A model generated the notes under the pieces. That model made no database searches. It saw only the letters and a list, made by a program, of their open reading frames with translations, and was not told where the DNA came from. A program made the translations under genes and the position numbers. Below, in pieces: positions 4,874 through 12,335 of a stretch of DNA of 24,701 nucleotides; positions within the stretch are counted from its first letter, which is position 1; each line of letters starts with the position of its first letter. The DNA comes from a virus: positions 1 through 24,701 of the IMG/VR virus record IMGVR_UViG_3300022851_001807; one strand, 5' to 3'.

Positions 4874-6202
4874 ATGTTTGATTATACGAAAACGATCTCG
4901 AAAAAAGAGTACCTCAATACACTAAAGAGTGTATTGAACGAGATTGAAAAGTTGACAAAAGTTGAATCAATCATTTACCAAAATAATGATGAAGTCTTCG
5001 TTTCTGAAAGGCTTCTTACTTATTTGAGGCAAACACAAAACGGAAACTCATTAGAGAGACTTATAAAGGGACAGATATTAGATGCAACTTACAGATCTGA
5101 GATGTTAGGACCTGACAGTACAGACTTGTTTTTGTCATTTTTTCTAAAAACAATAAGGAATATCTTCTTATTGTTAGAGGGTGGAAAAAGTCATATTCAA
5201 ATTGAAAAAGCTCTAAATGTTGGATATGATGACTTTAAAAAAGAGCTTCAAAAAAATAAGCTTAGTCCGAAATGGGAAGATATTGTAAAGCTGGTTTCGT
5301 CTGTCAGCAAAAACAAGAGGATATCAGACATGGTAATTGAAGCAGTCCAACTGTCTGGGCTTGAGGGAAATATTATTCCGTCCCATTCTCATAAGGGGTA
5401 TTCTGTAGAGCTTGTTTCTGGTTACAATTTTGATGTATCAACATATCCGGTATTTAGTTCAGAAGACGGTGGTCGGTGGGAAAGGAAGTCTGTTCGAGTA
5501 TTTGTTGTTGATGGTGTTATAGAAAGGGAGTCAGAGATTCACAATATTTTCTCAAAAGCATATGATGACAATTGTCCTTTACTCTTAGTTGCTAGAGGTT
5601 ATGGAGAAGAGGTAATTGCAACCATAATGGCAAACAAAAAATTGGATGTTTGTCCAATTAGGGTTCCGTTTGAGGTTGAATCAATCAATCTAGTATCAGA
5701 TATTGCCATTGTTTGTGGAGGTCATATTTGTTCTACAATGAAAGGCGATATTGTAACAAATATGGTATATGAAGATTTTCCAATTATAGATCAGGTAATT
5801 TGCACTAAGGAAAAATTGAACATAATCGATTCTAGCTTTGTTAGCTCTGTAAACAATCATGTGACAGACTTGTGCAAAAGAAGAGAAGAGTCATCACAGG
5901 AAAAGGGAGAGCTTATCAGCAAGAGAATCAAGGCTCTATGCTCTCACACCATTCACCTAAAGGTTGGAAGCAAAACAAAGCAAGAAGCTATCAAGGAGCT
6001 AGAAGCTACAGACTTCTCTCTTCGATTAGTAAAAGGTATTTTAGATAAGGGAATTGTAGATCCAAGTACAACAATCTCAGAGTTTAAAGAATATTGTAAA
6101 ATGAGACCAACAATATCTTTACTATCTGCTGTTCATCATGGAATATCTTTGGCAAAATCTCTAGCATTTACAGAGATTGCAATAATGTCAGATATTACTT
6201 AA
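4874..6202 (+). CDS. Divergent GroEL-like (group I type) chaperonin
   Basis: A 442-residue protein that aligns by eye with GroEL, chiefly over the apical domain. [14 protein letters not shown] (155-168) matches GroEL [24 protein letters not shown] (178-187) matches [33 protein letters not shown] (235-255) matches [28 protein letters not shown]...DIAIVCGG (261-283) matches VKAPGFG...[23 protein letters not shown] (361-375) matches VIKVGAATEVEMKEK. In the equatorial domain GroEL's GDGTT is GPDSTD (79-84), the TLGPKGRN nucleotide loop is not seen, and the second equatorial part is shortened by about 80 residues. GroEL is about 548 residues. ATP hydrolysis may therefore be weakened or lost. It may fold phage proteins or mix with the host chaperonin. 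It ends 8 nt into the convergent minus-strand gene. Confidence 0.8.
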   Translation: [442 protein letters not shown]

Positions 6203-7004
6203 GTGCCTTATAGACAGCTTGTAGATCCTTTGGATCAAAATCTCGTCCAAGAATACCCTTAAGTGTGTCCAATACGTCAACAAACCCTTTAGACATAGGC
6301 TTGTTCTTTTTTAGTAGATTAATTGCTTGACCAAGATTCTTTTGCCCTCCTTCACCAGGCTCAATTCCAAGACTTTTTAGAACCTTATCGTGAACAGAAT
6401 TTTCTTTGGCGTCTTTTTCAGAACTGTCAGATTGTGGAACTTTCCAGTTATTTGCTGAGGATTTCTGAACAAGCTTCATGAAGGTTCTGAATGGTAAGGC
6501 CATTATTTGACTAGCTGCGGTTCCTGCATCGACAGATGGCTTTCCCCTTAACCATTTCGGGCTAAGATTTGCCTTGATGTGCAGCTCCATTCTTTGGCTG
6601 ATGCTAGGACTAATACGGTTTAGTACATCAGAAACATTGTCACCATCATCATATCCACCTTTCTGAAGTTCTGACGCAAGATTTTTAGATGTAAGAGTAA
6701 CGATTTTTCTCATATTTTGAAGAAGATTTCCTACCTGAATTGTTACGTTTTGCACAACTTGCATTTTTTTCTTAGCTTCTCTTCTATTCTTACTAAAGAT
6801 ACCAGTCTTTCTCTGTCCGGCCTCAACTTGGCTAAGAAACTCTCTCGCATCATCAATTTTTGAGTCGATTTCGGGAACATCTATGTCTGCCATCAAATTG
6901 TCAATTTTTCCCAAATACCCAAGCAAGCTTGAGACATCTTCTTCTGACAGTTGCTCTTCAAGCACTTTTCGGTTATGATTTTCTTTTAGCGTAATAGTTT
7001 TCAT
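6195..7004 (-). CDS. Unknown helical protein, minus strand
   Basis: A 269-residue, mostly helical, Lys/Glu-rich protein with no cysteine and no membrane helix. The first half (to about residue 110) is likely coiled coil, containing LSQVEAGQRKTGIFSKNRREAKKKMQ. The centre has a short NLSPKWLRGKP motif. The C-terminus has two predicted helices rich in Leu and Lys (LGQAINLLKKNKPMSKGFVDVLDTLKGILGRDF). No family is recognised. A virion-associated or scaffold-like role would fit the composition but is not supported by neighbours. It is one of only two minus-strand genes in the window. It converges with the chaperonin-like gene (8-nt overlap) and diverges from the next plus-strand gene across 32 bp. 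Confidence 0.65.
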   Translation of the reverse strand: MKTITLKENHNRKVLEEQLSEEDVSSLLGYLGKIDNLMADIDVPEIDSKIDDAREFLSQVEAGQRKTGIFSKNRREAKKKMQVVQNVTIQVGNLLQNMRKIVTLTSKNLASELQKGGYDDGDNVSDVLNRISPSISQRMELHIKANLSPKWLRGKPSVDAGTAASQIMALPFRTFMKLVQKSSANNWKVPQSDSSEKDAKENSVHDKVLKSLGIEPGEGGQKNLGQAINLLKKNKPMSKGFVDVLDTLKGILGRDFDPKDLQAVYKALK

Positions 7005-7017
7005 GACGTAAAATCTC

Positions 7018-7023
7018 TATATA
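7018..7023. promoter_or_regulatory. Symmetric TATATA between divergent genes
   Basis: The 32-bp gap between divergent start codons contains a self-complementary TATATA exactly in its middle, 13 nt from each ATG. It could serve as a shared -10 box in both directions. No -35 boxes are clear, so this is tentative. Confidence 0.3.
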
Positions 7024-7036
7024 CCTAATTATATAC

Positions 7037-7576
7037 ATGGCAAGAAAGAATAGGAAAAAAATCGAAAAGAATAAGGATGATGATTTCGTTGAGGAATACA
7101 GCTTCCCGACAGTAAAGACTGGGCTCAGACACCTAATTGGGTGCAATTGCATACTCCCTCAGTATACAAAGTTAAAAAACCCAATATGGCATAAATTTCC
7201 AGTATTCTCTATAATAGATGAAAACAACAAGGTTATCAGTAAGATTGTAGTCTGTAATAACTGTGGTATTGTGCACAAAGTTGTTGAAATAGGGGTTTCA
7301 GAAATTACTAGAAAGGAAAACATTAAGAGTTCTAGAACTATAGATGATATGAAGTATGGATTGCCAGAAATTTTTGTTGGACTATTGGAACAACACAATT
7401 GTGATGTTTCAGTCTGGGAGGAGGTCGAATTCATCATAGAAGAGGAGCGTTGGGGCTCGTTCATCGTTTTGAGCCAAGAAGAGGTTGAGGGAAGCATTCA
7501 TGGAAAGATGATGGTGGTCAAGGGTCCGACCCTTGTTAAGATCGATTCTTTCGATAGAAATAATTATGTTGGATAA
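7037..7576 (+). CDS. Zinc-binding protein of unknown function
   Basis: A 179-residue protein with a Lys-rich start (ARKNRKKIEKNK). A conserved-looking core has Cys36-x-Cys38 (IGCNC) and CNNCGIVHK at 73-81 (Cys73, Cys76, His80), which together could hold one zinc ion. The PIWHKFPVFSIIDENNKV segment between them forms likely beta strands. The second half (about 118-179) is acidic with alternating strands. I recall similar IGCNCILPQ...CNNCG proteins as hypothetical proteins of marine phages, but no function is known to me. There is no ribosome binding site before the ATG. It diverges from the minus-strand gene. The next gene starts 30 nt downstream behind its own promoter. Confidence 0.7.
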   Translation: MARKNRKKIEKNKDDDFVEEYSFPTVKTGLRHLIGCNCILPQYTKLKNPIWHKFPVFSIIDENNKVISKIVVCNNCGIVHKVVEIGVSEITRKENIKSSRTIDDMKYGLPEIFVGLLEQHNCDVSVWEEVEFIIEEERWGSFIVLSQEEVEGSIHGKMMVVKGPTLVKIDSFDRNNYVG

Positions 7577-7581
7577 TAATC

Positions 7582-7600
7582 TGATAAATTTTAGTATAAT
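7582..7600 (+). promoter_or_regulatory. Tandem -10 boxes, the second 6 nt before a start codon
   Basis: TGATAAATT (7582-7590) is an extended -10, and a perfect TATAAT (7595-7600) follows within TTTTAGTATAAT. The TATAAT ends 6 nt before the ATG at 7607, placing the transcription start on the start codon. No Shine-Dalgarno sequence is present. No TTGACA-like -35 is found at the usual spacing from either box. Confidence 0.55.
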
Positions 7601-7606
7601 ACGACC

Positions 7607-7852
7607 ATGGGCATTAGACCGTATGGTATATCCGAAAATTCAGACGTAATGATAGAGTCTCAAGAAGCAAGAGAGATTGTTAGAGAGATATTAGAGTTTG
7701 GAGTTTCCCAAAAACAGCTCTATTACATAATCCACGATCTTTCTTTGAATCTTGAGAATAGAGAGAATATGATAAAGTTTGTAGAATTAACTAAAGAAAT
7801 GATGGATGGGGCAACGCTCATATCTACAGAAGAGTCTTTGTTAGAGGTCTAA
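7607..7852 (+). CDS. Small helical protein of unknown function
   Basis: An 81-residue, acidic, all-helical protein. Its core reads EAREIVREILEFGVSQKQLYYIIHDLSLNLENRENMIKFVELTKEM, which suggests two or three helices with a turn at GVSQKQ, vaguely HTH-like. No family can be named with confidence. Comparable short proteins precede other genes in large marine phages. It directly abuts clpP (stop TAA, then ATG with no gap), and its last codons supply the GAGG ribosome binding site of clpP. The two, and probably the helicase behind, form one operon from the promoter just upstream. Confidence 0.6.
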   Translation: MGIRPYGISENSDVMIESQEAREIVREILEFGVSQKQLYYIIHDLSLNLENRENMIKFVELTKEMMDGATLISTEESLLEV

Positions 7853-8434
7853 ATGAAAAAGGATGACGCAACGCAGGAAGATGAGTCAGAGAGAATTATT
7901 TTCTTAACAGATGTTGACGAAAATCCTATAACGACAGCAATATCCCAGCTATTCAATTTGGCTGCTAAAGATACTGGTTCCAAAAAACCAATCACTATCA
8001 TTATTAATACTTTTGGCGGCAGTGTTTATGACATGTTTGCGTTATATGATGCCATGAAGTATGTTCAGTCATTCAAGATTCCTGTAGACACAGTTGGGGT
8101 CGGAAAGATCATGTCTGCTGGTGTGTTGCTTTTGGCTGCTGGAACGTGTCGGAAGGTTGGCAAAAATGCCAGTATCATGTATCACTTGACTGCAAACTCA
8201 GTTGATGGTAATATCTTCGATATCGAGTGCGAGCTAGCAGAGACAAAGAGGCTAGAAGCTCTTTGTAACGATCTTCTAGCAGAAAACTCAAAAATGACAG
8301 TAAAAAACATCGAAGATTTACTGAAAAGTAAGACAGATGTTTATATGTCGGCAGATCGAGCAATTGAGCTTGGAATTGCTGACAAAAAATTAAGTTCTTT
8401 TAAATCACGTAAAAGAAAGAAAGTAGGTACATGA
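7853..8434 (+). CDS. clpP: ClpP-like serine protease
   Basis: A 193-residue ClpP/crotonase-fold peptidase. INTFGGSVYD (51-60) is the equivalent of NSPGGSV. GKIMSAG (84-90) carries the nucleophile Ser88 (usually AASMG), MYHL (109-112) carries His111, and KTDVYMSADRAIELGIAD (160-177) carries Asp162. The catalytic triad is thus complete. Length matches ClpP (about 200). The N-terminal loop is highly acidic (DDATQEDESE) and the C-terminus is very basic (KSRKRKKVGT). In phages, ClpP-fold enzymes often serve as prohead proteases, but here no capsid genes are near. The neighbours are a helicase and small unknown genes, so an early role in regulated proteolysis, possibly with host ClpX or ClpA, is as likely. 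GAGG lies 5 nt before the ATG. The stop overlaps the helicase start as ATGA. Confidence 0.88.
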   Translation: MKKDDATQEDESERIIFLTDVDENPITTAISQLFNLAAKDTGSKKPITIIINTFGGSVYDMFALYDAMKYVQSFKIPVDTVGVGKIMSAGVLLLAAGTCRKVGKNASIMYHLTANSVDGNIFDIECELAETKRLEALCNDLLAENSKMTVKNIEDLLKSKTDVYMSADRAIELGIADKKLSSFKSRKRKKVGT

Positions 8435-10068
8435 AGTTTGACTATAAAAAATATTTTCCCTTTCCAAAAATTCGAAAAGAGCAAGAAGAGGGTATAGATT
8501 TTGCTCTTGATGCTTTTATAAATAAAGGAAAGAAGTTTGTTATTTTAGAGATGGGGACAGGGTGTGGAAAATCTCCATTGGGGGTTGCTGTGTCTCAATA
8601 TATGGTAAATCACCATAAGCCAGCAGAGACATACTCTAAAGGCAGTTGGTTTTTGACAACTCAAAAAATACTTCAAGATCAGTACGTAAAAGACTTTGGT
8701 CCACCAAGGGGGAAGATTGTTTCTATAAAGTCTTCTTCAAACTATGGTTGCAATTTTTTCAAAAATAATAAGTGCTCTGAAAGTTTACAACTGTTAAAAG
8801 AGGCAGATAAGGATAGTAAATTTTATAAAAGCTGCTCATTTAACTGTAAGTACAAAAAAACAAAAAGAGATTTTATTTCTTCACATTTAAGCATTACAAA
8901 CTTTCCATATTTCCTAACAGAGACTGCCTATGTTGGGCTTATTCAGCCAAGGCAATTTTTAGTCATAGACGAATGTCACACGATTGAAGATGAACTAAGT
9001 AAATTTATTGAAATTGTCGTAAGTGAAAAGTTCGCTTCAGCCATATTGGAAATCGAGATGCCCTTAGATATGACAGATCAAGAAAGTGCGTTCTTATGGG
9101 TAAAGGACACATATAAGCCTGCCTTATGTGACTCTATTGCGGAACTTGAAAAGGAAATTAAGGAATTACAAGAAGCCGGACAGGAAGATTCAGATGAGGC
9201 AAAAAGAATATCCACAAATCAGGATAGACTAAATATGCACAAATCAAAAATTGAAAAGTTTTTGATGTTGTATGATTCTGAAAATTGGATCTTCAACTTT
9301 ATTCCATCTTGGAATAAGAGTGGGAGAAAATTGGAATTCAAGCCTATTGATATAGGAATGTATGCAGAAGAGTACCTGTTCAAATTTGGGGAAAAGGTCC
9401 TCTTGCTTTCTGCTACGATTTTAAATAAAGAAGCTTATTGTGAGTCAGTTGGTATACCACTGAAAGATGCAGAGTTTATCTCTATAGATTCACCATTTCC
9501 AATTGAAAATACTCCTGTTATATACTTCCCTGTTGGTAGCATGTCCGCAACTAACATCGACGATACATTACCAGACATGCTAAATGCTATAAAAGCAGTT
9601 TTGGCAGATCATTCTAAAGAAAAAGGAGTAATTCATACAAGAACATTTAAGATTGCGAAATATATAGAGGAAAATCTTAATGACAAGAGATTACTTTTCC
9701 ACTCTTCAGATGATCGAGAAGAGATTATTGAAAAACATATGAAGTCAAAGAAGCCAACAGTATTGGTTTCTCCATCGTCTACAGAGGGTCTTGACTTAAA
9801 GGATGATCTAAGTCGTTTTCAAATTGTTTGCAAAATTAACTGGCCCTACCTTGGTGATAGGCTAGTTAAGAGTAGAATGGAAAAGTATCGTTACTGGTAT
9901 GCTTACCAGGCTGTTAAGTCTTTAATTCAGGCAAGAGGAAGAAGTATTAGAACAGCTGAGGATTATGCAGTAACATATATCTTAGACGACTCTTTTGAAG
10001 GGCTTTATAGTCGAAATATTCGAATGTTTCCAAAATATTTTAGGAAAAGCCTACATATGGACTTATGA
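8431..10068 (+). CDS. DinG/XPD-family Fe-S helicase
   Basis: A 545-residue superfamily 2 helicase of the Rad3/XPD/DinG type, which unwinds DNA 5' to 3'. Walker A GTGCGKS lies at 42-48. Four cysteines (107, 115, 135, 139) have the spacing of the 4Fe-4S cluster domain. The DECH box is at 180-183. LLLSATIL (motif III-like, about 324-331) begins helicase domain 2. SPSSTEGLDL is motif V-like and QARGRSIR (500-507) is motif VI. A charged coiled-coil insert (about 230-285) probably forms the arch domain. It is shorter than E. coli DinG (about 716). A role in phage replication or recombination, for example clearing R-loops or D-loops, is inferred. It is coupled to clpP upstream and to a basic small protein downstream by ATGA overlaps. 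Confidence 0.92.
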   Translation: MKFDYKKYFPFPKIRKEQEEGIDFALDAFINKGKKFVILEMGTGCGKSPLGVAVSQYMVNHHKPAETYSKGSWFLTTQKILQDQYVKDFGPPRGKIVSIKSSSNYGCNFFKNNKCSESLQLLKEADKDSKFYKSCSFNCKYKKTKRDFISSHLSITNFPYFLTETAYVGLIQPRQFLVIDECHTIEDELSKFIEIVVSEKFASAILEIEMPLDMTDQESAFLWVKDTYKPALCDSIAELEKEIKELQEAGQEDSDEAKRISTNQDRLNMHKSKIEKFLMLYDSENWIFNFIPSWNKSGRKLEFKPIDIGMYAEEYLFKFGEKVLLLSATILNKEAYCESVGIPLKDAEFISIDSPFPIENTPVIYFPVGSMSATNIDDTLPDMLNAIKAVLADHSKEKGVIHTRTFKIAKYIEENLNDKRLLFHSSDDREEIIEKHMKSKKPTVLVSPSSTEGLDLKDDLSRFQIVCKINWPYLGDRLVKSRMEKYRYWYAYQAVKSLIQARGRSIRTAEDYAVTYILDDSFEGLYSRNIRMFPKYFRKSLHMDL

Positions 10069-10364
10069 AACAAAAAAAACTACCACCAGATTTTGAAGTA
10101 ATAGATGCTTGGAAAGAGCTATTTGTTCTATTGGAATCTATAGATAAAGATCTTAAAAAGACCTTGACAAAAGGAACAAAGCGTTCTGGTATAAACTCTA
10201 GGAAAGGACTGTATTATGCACAGGAATTAATTAAAAACATTATTCATGGTAGCATAAAGAAACAAAAAGAAATAAGGGCAAAAAAGCCTCCTCATGGGAA
10301 TGCTAATGGGAATGGTATTCAGGCTATGAAGGAAATGAACAAAAAAAAGAAGGATAGTAGCTAA
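10065..10364 (+). CDS. Small basic protein, possibly nucleic-acid binding
   Basis: A 99-residue, very Lys-rich protein. The central part, DLKKTLTKGTKRSGINSRKGLYYAQELIKNI (about 27-58), resembles the 'KGNKAAGTRARKALQ.LKKL' pattern of histone H1-like bacterial proteins and related small phage proteins. The tail is Gly/Asn-rich, then Lys-rich (GNANGNGIQAM, NKKKKDSS). The basic charge suggests DNA or RNA binding, but this is weak evidence. Its start overlaps the helicase stop as ATGA, so it may be made together with the helicase. The strong intrinsic terminator follows 28 nt after its stop. Confidence 0.6.
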   Translation: MKQKKLPPDFEVIDAWKELFVLLESIDKDLKKTLTKGTKRSGINSRKGLYYAQELIKNIIHGSIKKQKEIRAKKPPHGNANGNGIQAMKEMNKKKKDSS

Positions 10365-10391
10365 ATAGCGTTATCCTACTCTTATTACTTG

Positions 10392-10425
10392 AAAAAGGCG
10401 TATTATTATTATACGCCTTTTTTTA
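10392..10425 (+). terminator. Strong intrinsic terminator
   Basis: A 12-bp perfect stem: AAAAAGGCGTAT (10392-10403) pairs with ATACGCCTTTTT (10411-10422) around a 7-nt loop, and further T residues follow. The A-run on the left makes it potentially bidirectional. It closes the operon of the small protein, clpP, helicase and basic protein. Confidence 0.9.
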
Positions 10426-10427
10426 TT

Positions 10428-10440
10428 TTTAGTGTAATAT
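10428..10440 (+). promoter_or_regulatory. Possible promoter for the acidic protein gene
   Basis: TTTAGTGTAATAT directly after the terminator resembles the TTTTAGTATAAT element upstream of 7607. The -10 would be TGTAAT or TAATAT. An AGAGG ribosome binding site follows before the ATG at 10466. No -35 box is apparent, so this is tentative. Confidence 0.35.
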
Positions 10441-10465
10441 TTATAGACAGAGGCGAAAGCACACT

Positions 10466-10792
10466 ATGACACGAAGAACAATCAACAGAGTATTATCAGA
10501 GAAGAACCTAAGCCACACCGAGGCTCACACACTAAAGTCTATAGCCGACGCAGATGGTTCCCCAACAGTTCAGCCAGAAGTGGCTCCCGAGCTATCTAAA
10601 AATGATCCTAGCCCTTCTGAAGATGAGCTAGACGTTGAGCTAGATAGTCGAGACGATCTTGACGATGAAGATGAGGATGATGTGGTCTCTGAGCCAGTTG
10701 TCGAAGAGGCTAAGAAGGTCGAAAAAGTCGTTGAAGACGCAAAAGTAGAACCTAAGCCTAAAAAGGCAAAGAAAAGCAAATCTTCTAAATAA
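10466..10792 (+). CDS. Low-complexity acidic protein with Lys-rich tail
   Basis: A 108-residue protein, probably disordered. A short N-terminal part (TRRTINRVLSEKNLSHTEAHTLKSIADADG) may form two helices. It is followed by a strongly acidic segment (about 45-75, Asp/Glu/Ser runs with DDLDDEDEDD) and a C-terminal Lys-rich stretch (KPKKAKKSKSSK). Such bipolar acidic/basic proteins occur in phages as DNA mimics, nucleic-acid chaperones or structural fillers; nothing here decides between these. AGAGG precedes the ATG. The gene stands alone between the terminator and a convergent minus-strand gene, with an 8-nt tail-to-tail overlap. The antisense Ser/Thr-rich frame is a shadow of the acidic repeats. 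Confidence 0.7.
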   Translation: MTRRTINRVLSEKNLSHTEAHTLKSIADADGSPTVQPEVAPELSKNDPSPSEDELDVELDSRDDLDDEDEDDVVSEPVVEEAKKVEKVVEDAKVEPKPKKAKKSKSSK

Positions 10793-11057
10793 GCGTTCCC
10801 AAATCGTTATCTTTTCTAATATTTTTTAGAATAGTTTTTTCTATCTGGCAGACTCTCATTCTAGTCAGACCAAAATAGTCACCAATTCTTTCTTGTTTTT
10901 CAGGACCTTTCTTTGCAGTAATGTTTACACAGTTTTTTGAATCTAGGTTATCAAACCAGCATCTGCACGATTCCTTCTTGCAAGATAAGTTAAGTCTTTC
11001 ATGTGCTGCAAAGCACGTATCATTTTGAATAACAGTTAATGGATATTTCTTTTTCAT
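10785..11057 (-). CDS. Sigma-70 region 4-like DNA-binding protein with Cys cluster
   Basis: A 90-residue protein. The C-terminal half, RIGDYFGLTRMRVCQIEKTILKNIRK (57-82), has the helix-turn-helix pattern of sigma-70 region 4 ('IGxxxGLTRxRVxQIexxALxkL'), the part that contacts the -35 box. The N-terminal half carries Cys15, Cys26, Cys31, Cys33 and Cys43, arranged like a zinc-binding knuckle. No region 2 is present, so it cannot melt promoters alone. It may be a phage transcription regulator or a partial sigma that redirects host RNA polymerase. It runs opposite to its neighbours and diverges from phoH across 36 bp. A TAAGGA ribosome binding site lies 8 nt before the ATG, and TTTTAGTATG upstream (minus strand, about 11083-11092) resembles the TTTTAGTATAAT element seen elsewhere. 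Confidence 0.75.
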   Translation of the reverse strand: MKKKYPLTVIQNDTCFAAHERLNLSCKKESCRCWFDNLDSKNCVNITAKKGPEKQERIGDYFGLTRMRVCQIEKTILKNIRKDNDLGTLI

Positions 11058-11093
11058 TATTTTGTCCTTAAACCAGATGGAGCATACTAAAAT

Positions 11094-12335
11094 TTGAAAA
11101 CATATTGCCTGGATACAAGTGTCCTACTCGACAACCCTAAAGTATTTGAAATACTTGGAAAAGTTGAGATCATTATTCCCTTTTGCGTACTTAAGGAGCT
11201 TGACGGAAAACGTCATAACGAAGGGCGCATAGGGAGAAATGCTAGAGAGTCTGTGAGATTCCTTGACAATGTTTCCAAGAATGGAAATCTTATGAGCGGA
11301 ATCTCTGTAGCAGAGTCTGGTCAAACGATAAAGGTTGTTTATGGCGATCCAAATGCCGAAACCAATGATCTGAAAATTATATCCTGTGCAAAAGATTGCT
11401 CCGCAATCATCCTTAGCAATGATATTGGTCTCAGGATGATTGCTTCTGGGTTGGGTATTTCCTCTGATTCTTTTAAGCATAGGGGTCAAAAAGATGTTCT
11501 TTCAGGAACGGGTTCTCTTGAACTAGACAGCGATTTAGTTAATGAACTTTATAGTATTAAGAAAGTAACTTTGCCTAATACTATCACCTCGGCATATGAC
11601 TTTTATCCAAATCAGATGATTATTTTAAATTCCAACACATTGTGTAGGGTTAAAATGTCAATGGATGAGACTGTTCTTGAACTAGTTGAAAAAGAATCAC
11701 CTTGGGGAATCAGACCTGCAAACTCAGAGCAGATATTTGCAACCAACTTACTCATGGATGAGGACGTTAAATTGGTCAGTCTTGTTGGAAAGGCCGGATG
11801 TGGAAAAACGTTTCTTGCTACAGCAGCTGGGATTCAACAAACTATTAATGAAAAAATTTATGACAAGATCATAATTCTTAGACCTATCGTTACTGTTGGT
11901 AATGACATTGGTTACTTACCAGGAACGATTCAAGAAAAAATGGCTCCTTGGACACAGCCAATTATTGATAATTTAATTGTACTTTTTGGTGGAAACAAAA
12001 GAAATGTCGACATACAATTTGATTTAGGAACAATCGTTGTAGAAGCAATGAGCTACATTCGTGGACGATCTATTCCTAAATCCTTTATTATTGTTGATGA
12101 GTGTCAGAATATTTCTAAAGAACATTTGAAAACAATTTTAACACGAGCTGCTGAAGGATCTAAAATTGTATTAACGGGTGATATCGAACAAATTGACAAT
12201 AAGTTCTTAGATATCTTCTCTAATGGCTTATCTGAGGTTGTTGGTAAATTTAAAGATCTTTCAATTGCTGGGCATATTATATTAACAAAGGGAAAGAGAT
12301 CTGAATTAGCTACAATTGCAGCAGATATTCTTTAA
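11094..12335 (+). CDS. phoH: PhoH2-type protein: PIN RNase domain fused to PhoH ATPase
   Basis: A 413-residue protein in two parts. The first (about 1-130) is a PIN nuclease domain with CLDTSVLLDNP (Asp7), VLKELD (about 35-40) and the later ILSNDIGLR acidic motif. The second (about 200-413) is a PhoH P-loop ATPase with GKAGCGKT (232-239), the RPIVTVGNDIGYLPG loop typical of PhoH, DECQN (335-339, Walker B) and LTGDIEQID. PhoH2 proteins are RNA-unwinding and -cleaving enzymes; phoH is common in marine phages. The start is TTG: the PIN strand begins immediately and no in-frame ATG is available upstream. GGAG lies 11 nt before it. Its job in infection is not known; RNA turnover is the natural guess. 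It is followed by the AT-rich palindrome region. Confidence 0.9.
   Translation: MKTYCLDTSVLLDNPKVFEILGKVEIIIPFCVLKELDGKRHNEGRIGRNARESVRFLDNVSKNGNLMSGISVAESGQTIKVVYGDPNAETNDLKIISCAKDCSAIILSNDIGLRMIASGLGISSDSFKHRGQKDVLSGTGSLELDSDLVNELYSIKKVTLPNTITSAYDFYPNQMIILNSNTLCRVKMSMDETVLELVEKESPWGIRPANSEQIFATNLLMDEDVKLVSLVGKAGCGKTFLATAAGIQQTINEKIYDKIIILRPIVTVGNDIGYLPGTIQEKMAPWTQPIIDNLIVLFGGNKRNVDIQFDLGTIVVEAMSYIRGRSIPKSFIIVDECQNISKEHLKTILTRAAEGSKIVLTGDIEQIDNKFLDIFSNGLSEVVGKFKDLSIAGHIILTKGKRSELATIAADIL

Noticed and set aside
7159-7497. 112-codon minus-strand frame opposite the zinc-binding protein
   Set aside because: Ser/Thr-rich composition typical of a shadow frame; no ribosome binding site, and the plus frame has ordered Cys motifs.
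10437-10444. TATTTATA, the reverse complement of the T4 late promoter TATAAATA
   Set aside because: It would point left into a terminator and plus-strand genes, with no minus-strand gene in reach, so it is probably chance in AT-rich DNA.
10570-10779. Minus-strand Ser/Thr-rich reading frame
   Set aside because: It is the antisense shadow of the acidic GAT/GAG/GAC repeats of the plus-strand gene.
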